DNA from: Byssochlamys sp. IMV 00236 | Lineage: Eukaryota > Ascomycota > Eurotiomycetes > Eurotiales > Thermoascaceae | Assembly: GCA_001931875.2 (NCBI GenBank) | Contig: MSJH02000297.1 | Coordinates: forward strand, 1 to 33,857 | Direction of reading: 5' to 3' | DNA length: 33,857 nt | Part shown: piece after piece, positions 23,548 to 33,857 of the stretch | Position numbering within the stretch: position 1 is the first letter of the stretch | Layout of the letters: every line of letters starts with the position of its first letter | Translations under genes and position numbers: made by a program | Notes under the pieces: model-generated | What the model saw: the letters and a program-made list of their open reading frames with translations, nothing else | The model's database searches: none | What the model was told of the DNA's origin: nothing

Positions 23548-26500
23548 ATGGGTATTCCCAAGTTTTTTCGATGGATTAGGTTAGTAATAGTGTGTATGTT
23601 GTTATGTTTCTATAGCTAATCTCGTCTTATAGTGAACGCTATCCGATGTGTTCCGAACTTATTACTGACAACGGCATTCCAGAATTTGGTTAGTTTGTTT
23701 TTATGTATTGAAAACATGCATTGACATTCCTTTAAAAAAGATAACCTTTACTTGGACATGAACGGCATTGTACATAACTGCTCGCACAACAATTCGGATG
23801 ATCCTCACTTTCGCATCACAGAGGAGCAAATCTGGTTAGGCATCTTTCAATACATTGACCACCTCTTTTCCAAGATTAAGCCTAAAAAATTATTCTTTAT
23901 GGCCATCGACGGTGTTGCTCCACGTGCTAAAATGAACCAACAACGTTCACGTCGTTTCCGAACTGCCAAGGACGCGGAAGATGCTCGACGAAAGGCTATA
24001 CAGAACGGCGAGGAACTACCCCCGGAAGCCCCATTTGATACCAATTGTATTACACCCGGAACCCCGTTTATGATCAAGCTCACACAGCAATTACGCTACT
24101 TTATCTCGAAAAAGGTTCAAGAAGACGCCAACTGGCGAAATGTGGAAATTGTCCTGTCGGGCCCCGAAGTACCAGGTGAAGGAGAGCATAAGATCATGGA
24201 GTACATTCGTCTGTCAAAAGCACAGCCAGATTATGATCCAAATACAAGACATTGCTTATATGGTCTGGATGCTGACTTGCTTATGCTTGGTTTGTTAAGT
24301 CACGACCCTCATTTTGCTTTATTACGTGAAGAAGTAGTATTTGGTAAACACCAAAAGAAGAAGATTGCAAGGTAAGCTTTTTAAAATAACCTCCAAGAAA
24401 CTTGTCCGGGTTTGTTCATATTTTCTTTTCTAGTGTTGAAAACCAAAGCTTCTATCTACTGCACTTATGCTTAATGAGAGAGTATTTGGATATGGAATTT
24501 AGTGCATTAAGGAATACTCTTTCATTTGGCTATGACTTTGAACGCATCTTGGATGATTTTATTTTACTTGCTCTATTTATCGGTAATGACTTTTTACCCA
24601 ACTTACCCAATTTGCATATCAACGAAGGCGCTTTGGGCCTTATCTTTAAGGTTTACAAGGAAGTATTACCAACATGTGACGGTTACTTACAAGATGGTGG
24701 ACATGTCGAGTTCAGCAGACTTCAGAAAGTACTAGATCAAATATCTGCCGTCGTCGAAAAAGAAGCATTTGAAGCCGAAAATATTGACGCTCTTTACCTT
24801 GTCGGAAAGTTACCCGATGGTGATAATGCTAGAGAACTGCTCCATGAAATAGAACGCAAGAAGGCAACTGATAGGTTGAGCATTACTGAACATCAAGCAG
24901 AGATCTTTGGCAAAATACGCGATTTTCTAGTAACTCCACCTAAATTAAACACTGAATCAACCCTTCATTTCGCGTTCCCATTAAAGAGTCGCGATAAAAA
25001 GTTTCTAGATAAACTTACAAAAGAACTCAACATGTCTTATGTGTATGCATGGAGTCAGTCTCACCAGATGACGGAAGTAGAACTTTCATTCACCCATAAT
25101 TTGTATGCTGATGATACGGACGATAGCCCATCAACAACGAGTGAGGAATCAGATGTAGACGAAGAAGCTATTGCCGCCCGTGATCGTGTGCTGAAGAAGT
25201 ACGAGAATGCTGAGATCATACCTGAAGAAGTCAGCAGGGAACAGATTGAAAGAGAAGAAAAGGCTAAATTTGAAGCCGCATTCAAGCAATGGAAGGCTGA
25301 CTACTACAAGGAAAAGATGGACATTGACATTGACAATCAAGAGCAGATGGATAAACTCGTCAGCTCTTATATTATCGGTATTCAATGGGTGCTTCAATAT
25401 TATTACAATGGTGTCGCCTCCTGGAGTTGGTTTTATCCATATCACTATGCACCCAAGATTTCTGATCTCAAGGATATTGCTCGCTTCCAAGACTATTCAT
25501 TTACCCTTGGTCAACCCTTCAAGCCCTATGAACAGCTTATGGGAGTATTACCTGCTCTTAGTAGAAAGTTGCTGCCTGCCGCCTATCAAGATCTCATGAC
25601 AGACCCTGATTCACCCATCATTGATTTCTATCCATCTGACTTTGATACCGACATGAATGGTAAAAAGCAAGACTGGGAAGCGATCGTACGAATTCCTTTC
25701 ATTGATGAGCAGCGACTCTTGGATGCTATGAAGCAAAGGGAACCACGATTGACCAAGGAAGAACGGGAGATGGCCAGATTTGGCGAAAGTTACAAATTTG
25801 TATATGATGAAACTCTCGCAAAGGGTGATCCTAAAACTTGGCCCGTCTTCAAAAGCCCATTGCCAGGAAAATTCCCCGATGTCCGCCCTTGCTTTGTTCG
25901 TGAGACACAGTATCATTTGCCAGTGCTTTCAAGTCATGGTTTGCGTAAAGGTTTATTACCAGGTGCTAAGCTTGGTAAGGAGGCTTTGGCAGGTTTTCCA
26001 TCATTGCATACGATAGCACATGACTTCCATATTGCAAATCACGGAGTTCGCGTATTCCAACAGGACAGTACGAATGAATCAGTGGTCGTGTACATCAAGA
26101 ATCGATTCAAGAATGCCAGTCTTCGTGAGCTTGCCAAGCTCTTCATCTATCGCACGGTATATGTTGGATACCCCTATTTGAAGGAAGCTGTCGTCATTGG
26201 TGTCTCAAACGCTGAATGCAAATATCATGTCTCCCTTGACTCAAATGGAGGAAAGCACTTTTTGGAACATAAATGGAACGACAGAGAGCGAGATGACTGG
26301 TACAACACCGTCAGTCGCCATGACCATATACGCAGCAAACGATTTGGTCTATTGATTGGTGAAACAGATGTTTTGGCACACGTTTGTCTTTTGAAGGGTA
26401 TGTGTCAAAACGAGGAAGGTGCGCTCGTCAAGCAATATGATCATCCTACCTTGGCTGAGACCATTCCTTTCCAGACTATTGTCATCAAGGTGGCTAATCC

Positions 26501-27615
26501 TGATCCTCGATTTATCGAACAGCCTGCTCCACCCATTCAGGTGAGCCATCCTGTGGGTTCTCACTGCTTCTTTACCTTTGGCGTGCTTGCTGGTACAAAG
26601 GTAAAGGTCATTGGTCATGGACCACATGGTATTAATGTCCAGGCGACCAAAATCCGCAACCCACGTTTTGAACATGAACCTCGTTTTGGTTATGCAATTG
26701 TCAATAAGCAGGAAAAAGAAATCACTTATCAACCTGCTCATTCTGTTGCTCGTGAGCTCAATATCAGTTCTCTCACCTTGGCCAAGTTGACTTCATCACT
26801 TCAGGTTGTAGAGCGTACAGGACAAAAGCTAAACATTGGGCTTAATCTGAAGTTTGAATCTCGAGGAGAGAAAGTGCCTGGCTACACGCGCAAGAATCCT
26901 TCTGCTGGTTATTGGGAATACTCTACACTTGCTGTTCAACTTATCAAGGAGTACACAACTACATTCCCAGAGTTTATTGAAATGTTGAATAACAAGAAGG
27001 ATAACCTGATGATGGATGTATCTGACTTTGGTTGGACTAACGAAGGCTATAAGTACTTGCACAAGATGAAAGAATGGATTAAGGAAAGAAAAGTACATGA
27101 TTTACCTAGGGCTCCTCATAGTACTGTGGAATTGCAGAGTGTATGTAGTTTATCATGCTCTGTAGTCAGACACTTATTAGTTTATTAGGATTATGTTCTT
27201 ATGATCGAAGAAGCCGCTAAAGAGTATCAACAGCGATATGATAAAGAATCAAGAACGAAAATTATTGTCAATAACACGCCTCGAAAGAATTTGCTTAGAC
27301 CTTCCGATGCACCTTATAAGCTAATTAACCAATCCTTTGCTTTGGGCGATCGTGTTATTTACGTAACGGATACCGGTTCTGTACCTCTTGGATTGAAAGG
27401 CACAGTTGTTGGTGTACTTGATAAAGTGATTGATGTCGTCTTTGATGCCACCTTCTTGGGAGGAACGACTTTAGGCGGAAGGTAAATGATAGCATTAAAG
27501 ATTATAGTAACTAACTATTTTGTATAGATGTAAAGAAACAAGGGGTGCAAGTCTTTCATACTGGCAAGTGTATAATCTCAGTGGTTCATCCGAGAGACCT
27601 CATAAATCAAGATAA
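23548..27615 (+). CDS. XRN1: 5'-3' exoribonuclease 1
   Basis: This is the main cytoplasmic exonuclease that degrades decapped mRNA from the 5' end. Six exons, 23548-23579, 23633-23688, 23741-24371, 24434-27140, 27189-27481 and 27528-27615, encode 1268 residues. The start MGIPKFFRWISERYPMCSEL is diagnostic. The acidic metal ligands are all visible and fall on Asp35, Asp86, Glu176, Glu178, Asp206 and Asp208, the positions I recall for yeast Xrn1. The basic motif QQRSRRFR follows Asp86. An acidic linker (DDTDDSPSTTSEESDVDEEA) separates the two conserved nuclease regions. The C-terminal part has the SH3-like segment FALGDRVIYVTDTG near 27340. The protein is shorter than yeast Xrn1 (1528) and lacks its long unstructured tail. 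It starts 123 bases after the aldehyde dehydrogenase stop. Confidence 0.96.
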
Positions 27616-27818
27616 AGACCCGTCCTGTGTATGAAGTGATGTATTTAATGGGTTATCAATTGAGCATATACCCATTTTTATTTATGTTTCCATAAATAAA
27701 ATGTACAGCTACTTTAATGCCAAGTGAATAATTATTAAGGAGGCTTCCCAAATGATCTACCTTTTGCATGACATATAAATATAAATACCAGTGTCTTTCT
27801 TTTTCTTTCATAAAGACG

Positions 27819-27989
27819 ATGAAATTGCAAGCTTCATACTTTATCATTCTCATTTCTTTAGTAGTCATGGGTTATCCAATACCTATTACCTATTCGTTGC
27901 CAGAATCAATTAGACAAAAAATCACTGCACAAGGGGAAAAGAACAGATACCTTTTGACTGGCAATATACCTAATATTCACCAAACATGA
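27819..27989 (+). CDS. possible small secreted peptide
   Basis: A 56-residue frame begins at the ATG at 27819. Residues 1-25 have the form of a signal peptide: MKLQ, then the hydrophobic core ASYFIILISLVVM, then a polar region with Pro. The remainder is short and basic, with no Cys. A TATAAATATAAATA element lies about 45 bases upstream, and AATAAA-like sequence follows the stop near 28042. An in-frame ATG at 27768 would destroy the signal peptide. It has no recognisable family. Such a short frame can occur by chance, so this is tentative. Confidence 0.35.
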   Translation: MKLQASYFIILISLVVMGYPIPITYSLPESIRQKITAQGEKNRYLLTGNIPNIHQT

Positions 27990-28249
27990 TGGCTTTCGAA
28001 ACTATAATACAAAGAACAAAGAACACACGCCTGTCATAGAAATAAATATATTATCTCTTCTCAACTTGCATATTTTGTAAATGTTACTTTGTCTTAAGCT
28101 GAGTCAGGGGGGAGGCATTGAGTGCAATTTGGCTCCCATTTTTTTTTGATCTTTAAAGTGCAATAGTGGCTTATATTCAGCTTGTGCGCTGTTATAAACC
28201 AACTATATTGAATTTCAATGCTTGAGTTGATTTATCTCCAAATTACGTT
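27990..28249. other. short spacer before SRP9
   Basis: A 260-base AT-rich stretch that contains the promoter and leader of SRP9. No specific element was recognised. Confidence 0.5.
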
Positions 28250-28787
28250 ATGTATATTAGCAATTGGGACGAGTTTCAAAAGGCAGCAATAGACATCTAT
28301 GTTGCTTCGCCTGAACAAGTAATGTAAACAAGGAATATACCTCTACGCTTGTTATTTATTTTATTTTTTTTTACTCTAGACTCGTTATGTGCATACATTC
28401 CACCGTGGAAATGGGGAACTTGTCTTGAAAGTGACAGATGATAGAACTGTAATGTACTTTAGATATTATTATAGAGAAAGAGAAAGAAGGACTAACGATT
28501 AGAATACAGAATATCAAATATAAAACGAACCAAATGACTGACTTGAAAAAGTTTATCAGCTTAAACAGTGACTTAATGTTGCAGATGATGAGTAAAGGAC
28601 CCATCGGTGAGTGATGACTTTAAAGAATCATGTAAAACAAAGGATTACTAACAAGCTTTCCTTTATAGAAGAAGACACGATAATGGCAGAAGCAACTGAG
28701 CAAGCCCCAAAGGCAGCTCCTTCAAAGACAAAGGCAACAGCGCCAAAGCAGGCACCAAAAGGAAAAAAAGGAAAAAAGAGACGATAA
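28250..28787 (+). CDS. SRP9: signal recognition particle 9 kDa protein
   Basis: SRP9 with SRP14 forms the Alu-domain heterodimer of the signal recognition particle that pauses elongation while a ribosome is targeted to the ER. Four exons, 28250-28318, 28380-28448, 28510-28606 and 28669-28787, encode 117 residues. The N terminus MYISNWDEFQKAAIDIYVAS and the segment NGELVLKVTDDRT, then YKTNQMTDLKKF, match animal SRP9 in order and spacing. Exon 3 begins after the second of two AGs (TTAG, then ATACAG 7 bases on). Only the second keeps frame and the family length. The last exon adds an Ala/Lys/Pro-rich basic tail ending KGKKGKKRR, absent from human SRP9 (86 residues) and suited to RNA contact. The gene converges with RPS21, with 97 bases between stops. 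Confidence 0.9.
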
Positions 28788-28814
28788 GTTATATATAGCA
28801 AGTTTTGATATCCC

Positions 28815-28855
28815 AATAAAAAAAACACTCATCAAAAAAGACGGTTGCTTTTATT
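28815..28855. terminator. convergent polyadenylation signals SRP9 / RPS21
   Basis: AATAAA on the plus strand (28815-28820) lies 28 bases after the SRP9 stop. Its reverse, TTTATT at 28850-28855, lies 30 bases after the RPS21 stop on the other strand. The two transcripts probably overlap at their 3' ends. Confidence 0.5.
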
Positions 28856-28884
28856 AATTAAGACAAACGCTTATTTTTATATGT

Positions 28885-29270
28885 TTATTGTTGGTAAGAG
28901 AAGACGTTCTTCAAGTCTGTACACACACATAAATGTTAGCAAATGACAGTAACATATATTATTACAATACTTACAGCCATCTTGTTGAGCAAGACGATTG
29001 AGGGAGTCGTCAGATTCAGCTTCCTTACGAACAAAGCCACAGAAAGCATAGGTGGAGAAGGTGTTGGCATAACGACCATCAGCATTGACATCGCCTACAT
29101 TAATTTGAACAGAGGCATGGTCCTTGGCAGTAATGAGACGGTTGGTGGCAGAGCTATAATTTACATATAGAATGTCAATGTCAAAAAAGATAAACCGTAT
29201 ATACAAGTTTTATTATTTACCACTTGCGAGGAATGTAGAGATCAACAAGTTGGCCTTCAGAGTTCTCCAT
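28885..29270 (-). CDS. RPS21: 40S ribosomal protein eS21
   Basis: This is a structural protein of the small cytosolic ribosomal subunit. Three exons, 29270-29221, 29153-28975 and 28916-28885, encode 86 residues; yeast Rps21 has 87. [20 protein letters not shown], then [12 protein letters not shown], then [20 protein letters not shown] follow the yeast protein almost residue by residue. Both junctions (TG|C and T|AC) restore conserved residues. The early first intron, only 50 coding bases after the ATG, is typical of fungal ribosomal protein genes. Confidence 0.96.
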
Positions 29271-29445
29271 GTTTAATACAAAGTGGTAAAAAGAAAGAAC
29301 AATTGGAACTGGAGGGCCCGTATTGAGAAATATTTTTTTTTGGAGTCCACTCCCCAAGCCACCGAATTTCCCTTTTGACTGAATAACAAAAAATAAAAGA
29401 CAGTGCACACAATGGTTGTTTAATTAGATACAAATGATAAAACGA

Positions 29446-29500
29446 CTCTCTCTCTCTCTCTTTTCTTCTTCTGATGCTCTTCTTCTCTTTCCCTCTATTC
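29446..29500. repeat. CT/pyrimidine-rich tract
   Basis: A (CT)n run at about 29446-29460 continues as a pyrimidine-rich stretch to about 29500. It lies between the Siva-like gene's 3' end and the RPS21 start, in the RPS21 upstream region. Confidence 0.7.
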
Positions 29501-29540
29501 AACATAAGATGCCATGTATATATATTGAATGTGATATGTC

Positions 29541-30017
29541 TTATGTCTGTTTGCAAGTGAAGCAAAATACTTGCTCCATAGGTTGTGAATAACTATTAAA
29601 TATGCATTCAGAGAAAATGTCTTTTTGGGTTGTTCATATTCTTACTCTATCTCTGAGCAGGTTGTGCAATAAGGTAGCTGACACGTTATGCATTGTTGTA
29701 TACAATTATTACAAAAGACGTGTTCACAATAGGTACATTTTATGCACGTATTATGACTACAGCGATAACATGTACTCGACGTATTATTGTTATTGTCATT
29801 GTTTGGTTGTGGTATTAAAAGATTCCTTTGAGCATTCATTAACAGTTGAACAGTTTGCTTTGCTAATTAGAAAATTAGTTCAAACTTCCCTACTCTTTTT
29901 TTTTATTATCATTGAAAAGGTCAACATGCCATTTTGATGCTTAAAGGAGATATCTTCTCTTGGCTTTTGTCGTAACACGTTTGCAAAACTGGCGTCTTCT
30001 AATGGTCTTTTGGTCAT
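29541..30017 (-). CDS. Siva-family cysteine-rich protein
   Basis: Animal Siva is a zinc-binding apoptosis regulator; its role in fungi is not known. The model has three exons: 30017-29894, 29862-29646 and 29592-29541, giving 130 residues. The C-terminal half is rich in Cys: CYRCSHNTCIKCTYCEHVFC followed by NNCIQQCITCQLPYCTTC, and after the last intron VFCFTCKQT. Order and spacing fit the Siva zinc-binding region, including the final CTSC-like pair. The last exon is supported by a good GTAAGA donor. The first intron is uncertain. Either it is only 31 bases (29893-29863, GT-AG), or it is 67 bases with a GC donor at 29929, which gives 118 residues. Both keep frame into TVQLLMNAQRNLL. The gene starts 68 bases after the POL3 stop on the same strand. 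Confidence 0.75.
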
Positions 30018-30085
30018 TAGAAAATAAAAGAGAGAGAGAGAAAAGGAAACAATCATGTTTAAAGTCCGCAAGAGCTTGTCTTTAT

Positions 30086-33000
30086 TTACCATTCATAGTC
30101 AAATCTGTTTAGTTTCTCAGTTATTTCATTCATGTCCTTTTGCACCTTTTTACGCATATAAAAGATGGGACAATCGTTATTTGAGCAAATAACATCCTGA
30201 TGTAGTGATTGTTGGCATCGTTGACATTGTGTCCATAACCTTGAAAACTTGACTTCAAGTTCGTTCAAGTTATTGAGATGATGTTGATACAGTTCGGGTA
30301 ATTTATCTCTACATTGTTTACAGGTTGCTGAATTATCGCCCTTGGGAAGTGCTGCCTTACATGAAAGACAGGTGGCTGTTTTCACTGCAAACCGCATTAA
30401 ACCTCCTACGGTGGGGGTAGCAATGTTCACTGTACGAGTGTGTGCACCACTCACTAAATAAAAAGAACATGATTAGTGATAACGATTGACTTCATCAGTG
30501 AATACACTACATAGACTATCTGTTTTATCACCCAGAATGGGTTCAAAAATACGCATGATTGGATTTGATAGTTGGTGCTCAAGATAATACTTGGTGTCGA
30601 TAGGAATATTGTTATCCAACACATAGAGAGGGTCTTCTGATCTTTCATAAGTAGGAGTGTTGTTGCCTGCTCTAATGATCACATAGGCAACTCGATCACC
30701 AAGAGCAGGGGCAGACCCAGGGTCTCTCTTTCTCATGCGTTCGGCCAATTCAACGTGAGGTTGCTTGTTAGTATAATCAGACTTACTTAGTGCCTTGGTG
30801 ATGACCAGTTGCGACAGATCCACCTTGTTTTGCAGCAGATCTGCAATAGTTTGCTTTACAAAAGCTTTTGCACCTTCCACATCACGTTGAATTAACAGCT
30901 TGTCAAGGCACTTGGCAATGACATTCTGCACAAGACGGCAATTATCACGTCGAACAGTCTAGAAGAAAGAAAGGTTACCACAAGAAAAACCCCAAAGAAT
31001 GTCAATCTTACCTCGATACCTTTAGCGTCTAGTTTATCATATTTATCTTCTCTTGTCCAATAGAGCCCAGCATATCTTTTTTTATTAATCAGCAGATATG
31101 GGAAATACACTTTTTCAAAATCAAGGTTAATAGGACGAATAAACTTTTCAGTCACAATTCTGGCTCCTTCTCTGCCCAATTCCATTGCTTCTTTCAAGTT
31201 ATCCACACCAAACTTGACCATGACTGAATCTGTATCACCATAGATAACCTTGGCGTCATGCTTGTATCCATTCTTTTTCGAAAAGTGCTCTTCTACTGCT
31301 TCTTTTGTCTTTAAAATCATTGCACGACCGTAGGCAGTGACACTAGAAGATATCTGAAGACATGGCAGCTTTCCAACAGTGGCGCCAGTAAAACCATAGA
31401 CAGAGTTGGCGCTAATCTTCAATGCCAACTGTCTTCCGTCCAACACAGCGCGCCTAGAGGGATCAGTTTCTTTTTTCAAATCGTTCTTGGCGCGTTTACG
31501 AGCACTCAAGAGATCAGCTAAAATTTCTGGAAGCAGTCCCTTTCTTTGGTTTGGTTTAACAAACATATCGTTGTTAGGAGTAACTTCATAGTCTACATCT
31601 TTGACCAGACCCAGCTCTCTTACAACATCAGGCTTCACGAGCGTTGTATAGCATAAGTTGTGAGCTTGCATGATAGATGGATACAGTGACGTGAAATCTA
31701 AAGTGGCAATGGGTACATCATAATAGCCTTTTTCAGGATCAATGACTGTAGCACCTTCATATGGCTCATCCATCATTTCCGATTTGATAACAGGAATAAC
31801 CAAGTCTTGTTCACGCGCACGACGGTATAGCTGTGATACGACCTTGATTTGCTGTCCACGGACCAAGATGTAGTTGAAGGGAATACCTGTAACTCTGGCC
31901 ATTTCTGTATAATTGAACAATAGCATGAGCTTGTCCATCAATCTTAATGGTAAAAAGGCGTCCTTTAGACAATAAACAGCCAAACGTCGACGAGATTCTG
32001 GGGATTCTTTCTGTAGTTCAGTAATAATCGAGTGATGCACATCTTCCTTTTGTTCGCCCAGAAATTCTGCAGAGACAGAGTTGAGGGTATATGAGCGAAG
32101 TTTATAATCTCTTTGAACAGCTTGAAGAATATCCAATTGGAGACGACCTTCAAGGTTGATTGATTTGTTTTCACGTGTACCAAAGGCTTTAGATTGAAAT
32201 TTTGTATCCTTTGCCTCTGTTTTGATGTTTTTTATTCTGCCTAAAAATGGAAACTTTGTAACTCCCAAGTGTTGTGCTCGATCCAGCAAGTATGGAAAAT
32301 CAAAGTTTGTGGTGTTATAGCCAATGATCATATCAGGGTCAACTTCTCTTATAAAGTCACTCCACTTTTGCAAAAGTTCTTTCTCGTCTTGAAATGATAG
32401 CACTTGGGAGCCCACGATAGGTGCACAAGTATCCAAGGTAAAAACATTTCTGATAAATGGCTTTTTATGACCTAGATATCACAAGTGTTAAGCTTGGGAT
32501 AACCAAGTTTTTCTCTGGTTCTCTTACCTTGTATCTGAACAACAGATGCAATCTGAATAACAGGATCCATACTAGGTTCAGGAAATACCCCCTTTCTACC
32601 AGCGCATTCAATATCGAAACTTAGAATTCTCAATGGAGCAATATCGGACCATTCGCCTTCTGAAGAGTAACTAATGAGTTGATCATATCTATCAGCAGAA
32701 TGTGTTACATCACTAGTTTTCCTTTTCTATTCCTTTTGCTTGAACTTACTGTATCTCGACTTCTATTTGTGCATGTGATGTCTTTGTTTCCAAAAAGGAG
32801 TATGTTCCAGCAGGCAGTTCAATCCAATTTGAGCCCATCACTTTACAGTCAATCATGAATCGAAGAACATAACTAAGATTGCTTTCGAATGTTGTATCAG
32901 ACTGACAAGGATTTTCCAAACCAGGGACATATACGCCTGCTTCTATCTTGTTCTTACACTTTGAGATATCCCTTGGATCCAACACTGTGACTCGTATAAA

Positions 33001-33727
33001 AGGCGACTTTTTGTTGCCATTGAAGCCATAAATGCTCTGTTTCATGACAATTTCCAAGGAATGAACGACATTATTGAATCCAAGGGCAGACTAGATCGAG
33101 TTGATCAGAAACTGATTGACATTTGGTTTATATAAGCGTTGCTACTAACCGAAAGAGATTGCTTCAATGCTGGAAGATGACTATGTTGAAAGCCTCTTGG
33201 AGCTGGAAAGTAGAAATAAGGATAGAATCCCTTCACATGGCAAAGAACACTATTTCCGGCCTTCAATAGAGTTAATATTTCTAGTGCTTGCTGTTTTTTG
33301 GGAAAAGAAAAGCAGTTACCTTGGTAACGCCATACATTCTGATCATGGGCTGGCGGATATTGTAATTCATGTATTCATCGACTTCAATCTGTTGAAACAC
33401 TAGTATGATCTTGGTAAAAAGGTAAAGTAAAGCCTGTTATTTGTAATTACCAATAGAATCCTTTGAAGGATCAATAGGTGGAGGTGGAGGACGAGCCCAA
33501 GCAGCTTCTGTATTTTCAGCTAAAAGACTTATCAGTTACAAAGATTAATAGATCTATAAAAGACAAGCACCTTTGATATCGAGATCCATATGTTCATTTA
33601 ATGCTTGTAACTCATGCTCAAACGAGCTTAGTTGCTGCGAAGAGCCATTATGAGTAGTTTTTCTTTTCTTGATGTTGCTATGAGGTGCAAATGGTGCAGA
33701 CGACAATTCAATATCTTGATTAGACAT
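30086..33727 (-). CDS. POL3: DNA polymerase delta catalytic subunit
   Basis: This is the replicative family-B polymerase with 3'-5' proofreading, mainly for the lagging strand. Nine exons encode 1064 residues: 33727-33571, 33519-33451, 33399-33320, 33260-33150, 33090-32750, 32688-32528, 32471-31012, 30958-30511 and 30453-30086. Yeast Pol3 has 1097. Exonuclease motifs: FDIEC (Asp278, Glu280), [13 protein letters not shown], and YCLKDAF. Polymerase motifs: SLYPSIM (568-574), the [13 protein letters not shown] segment and YGDTDS (717-722). The C terminus has CysA (Cys 971, 974, 987, 990; zinc, PCNA-linked) and CysB (Cys 1019, 1022, 1032, 1037; the 4Fe-4S site that holds the B subunit). All residues needed for both activities are present. 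The donor of intron 8 is a tandem GTAGTG, so one-residue variants may exist. An MluI cell-cycle box lies 50 bases upstream of the ATG. Confidence 0.97.
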
Positions 33728-33776
33728 TTTTTTAAAGAAAAAAAAAAAAATTAAAAAAAAAAACACGACACGATAA

Positions 33777-33782
33777 ACGCGT
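33777..33782. promoter_or_regulatory. MluI cell-cycle box (ACGCGT) upstream of POL3
   Basis: The palindrome ACGCGT lies 50 bases upstream of the POL3 start codon. In yeasts this element binds the MBF complex (Swi6 with Mbp1 in budding yeast) and drives G1/S expression of replication genes, among them polymerase genes. The same role here is inferred. A second ACGCGT in non-coding sequence occurs near 7888 and another near 21702, so the hexamer alone is not specific. Confidence 0.5.
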
Positions 33783-33842
33783 AGCTTTAACTTACCAAAG
33801 ACCGTGACACGCAGCTGAGAAAAGGTAGCCTCACTGTTTCTC

Positions 33843-33857
33843 TTTTTTTTTTTTTTT
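33843..33857. repeat. poly-T run at the window edge
   Basis: The window ends in 15 T residues, which mirrors the A34 run at its start and fits a contig that ended in low-complexity sequence. Confidence 0.9.

Noticed and set aside
24526..26016. Several open frames of 60-130 codons antisense or out of frame within XRN1
   Set aside because: They lie entirely inside a conserved coding exon and have no domain or splice logic of their own.

Overview
This window looks like nuclear DNA of a filamentous fungus, most likely a Mucoromycota species of the order Mucorales. The evidence is AT-rich spacers, many short introns (about 45-90 bases, GT...AG, often with a CTAAC/CTAAT-like branch site), a Zn2Cys6 regulator, a CHS7-type chitin synthase chaperone, the long fungal form of ATP sulfurylase, and an animal-like SRP9 and Siva protein. 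The species cannot be fixed from the sequence alone. Both ends are homopolymers (34 A at the left, 15 T at the right), so the window may be a whole contig that ended in low-complexity sequence.

Layout, left to right. 1-3131: 3' part of a tripeptidyl-peptidase II gene (+). 3221-6512: an arrestin-like gene and a D-3-phosphoglycerate dehydrogenase gene (both -). 6513-9410: a gene-poor spacer that holds a decayed reading frame on the minus strand (about 7948-8694). 9411-11724: a Zn2Cys6 transcription factor (+), convergent with ATP sulfurylase at 11812-13633 (-). 13634-16091: a second gene-poor spacer with at least two decayed coding remnants on the plus strand. 16092-17922: a BRD8/Bdc1-like bromodomain protein and a RsfS/Iojap-type mitochondrial ribosome factor (both -). 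17923-19309: spacer with nothing convincing. 19310-21279: a dual-specificity phosphatase and CHS7 (both -). 21929-28787: aldehyde dehydrogenase, XRN1, a possible small secreted peptide and SRP9 (all +). 28885-33727: ribosomal protein eS21, a Siva-like protein and the DNA polymerase delta catalytic subunit (all -).

The genes are mainly housekeeping: protein turnover, serine and sulfate assimilation, mRNA decay, SRP targeting, translation, replication and cell-wall export. They do not form an operon-like system or a biosynthetic cluster. Exon-intron models were built by hand from splice sites and frame continuity, and each complete model closes in frame.

I found no convincing new multi-gene system. 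The points most worth a second look are the decayed multi-copy-like ORFs in the two gene-poor spacers, a 7-base microexon inside the zinc cluster of the transcription factor, an unusual intron in the Siva gene (31 bases, or GC-AG), a tandem splice donor and an MluI cell-cycle box at the polymerase delta gene, and a possible small secreted peptide next to XRN1.
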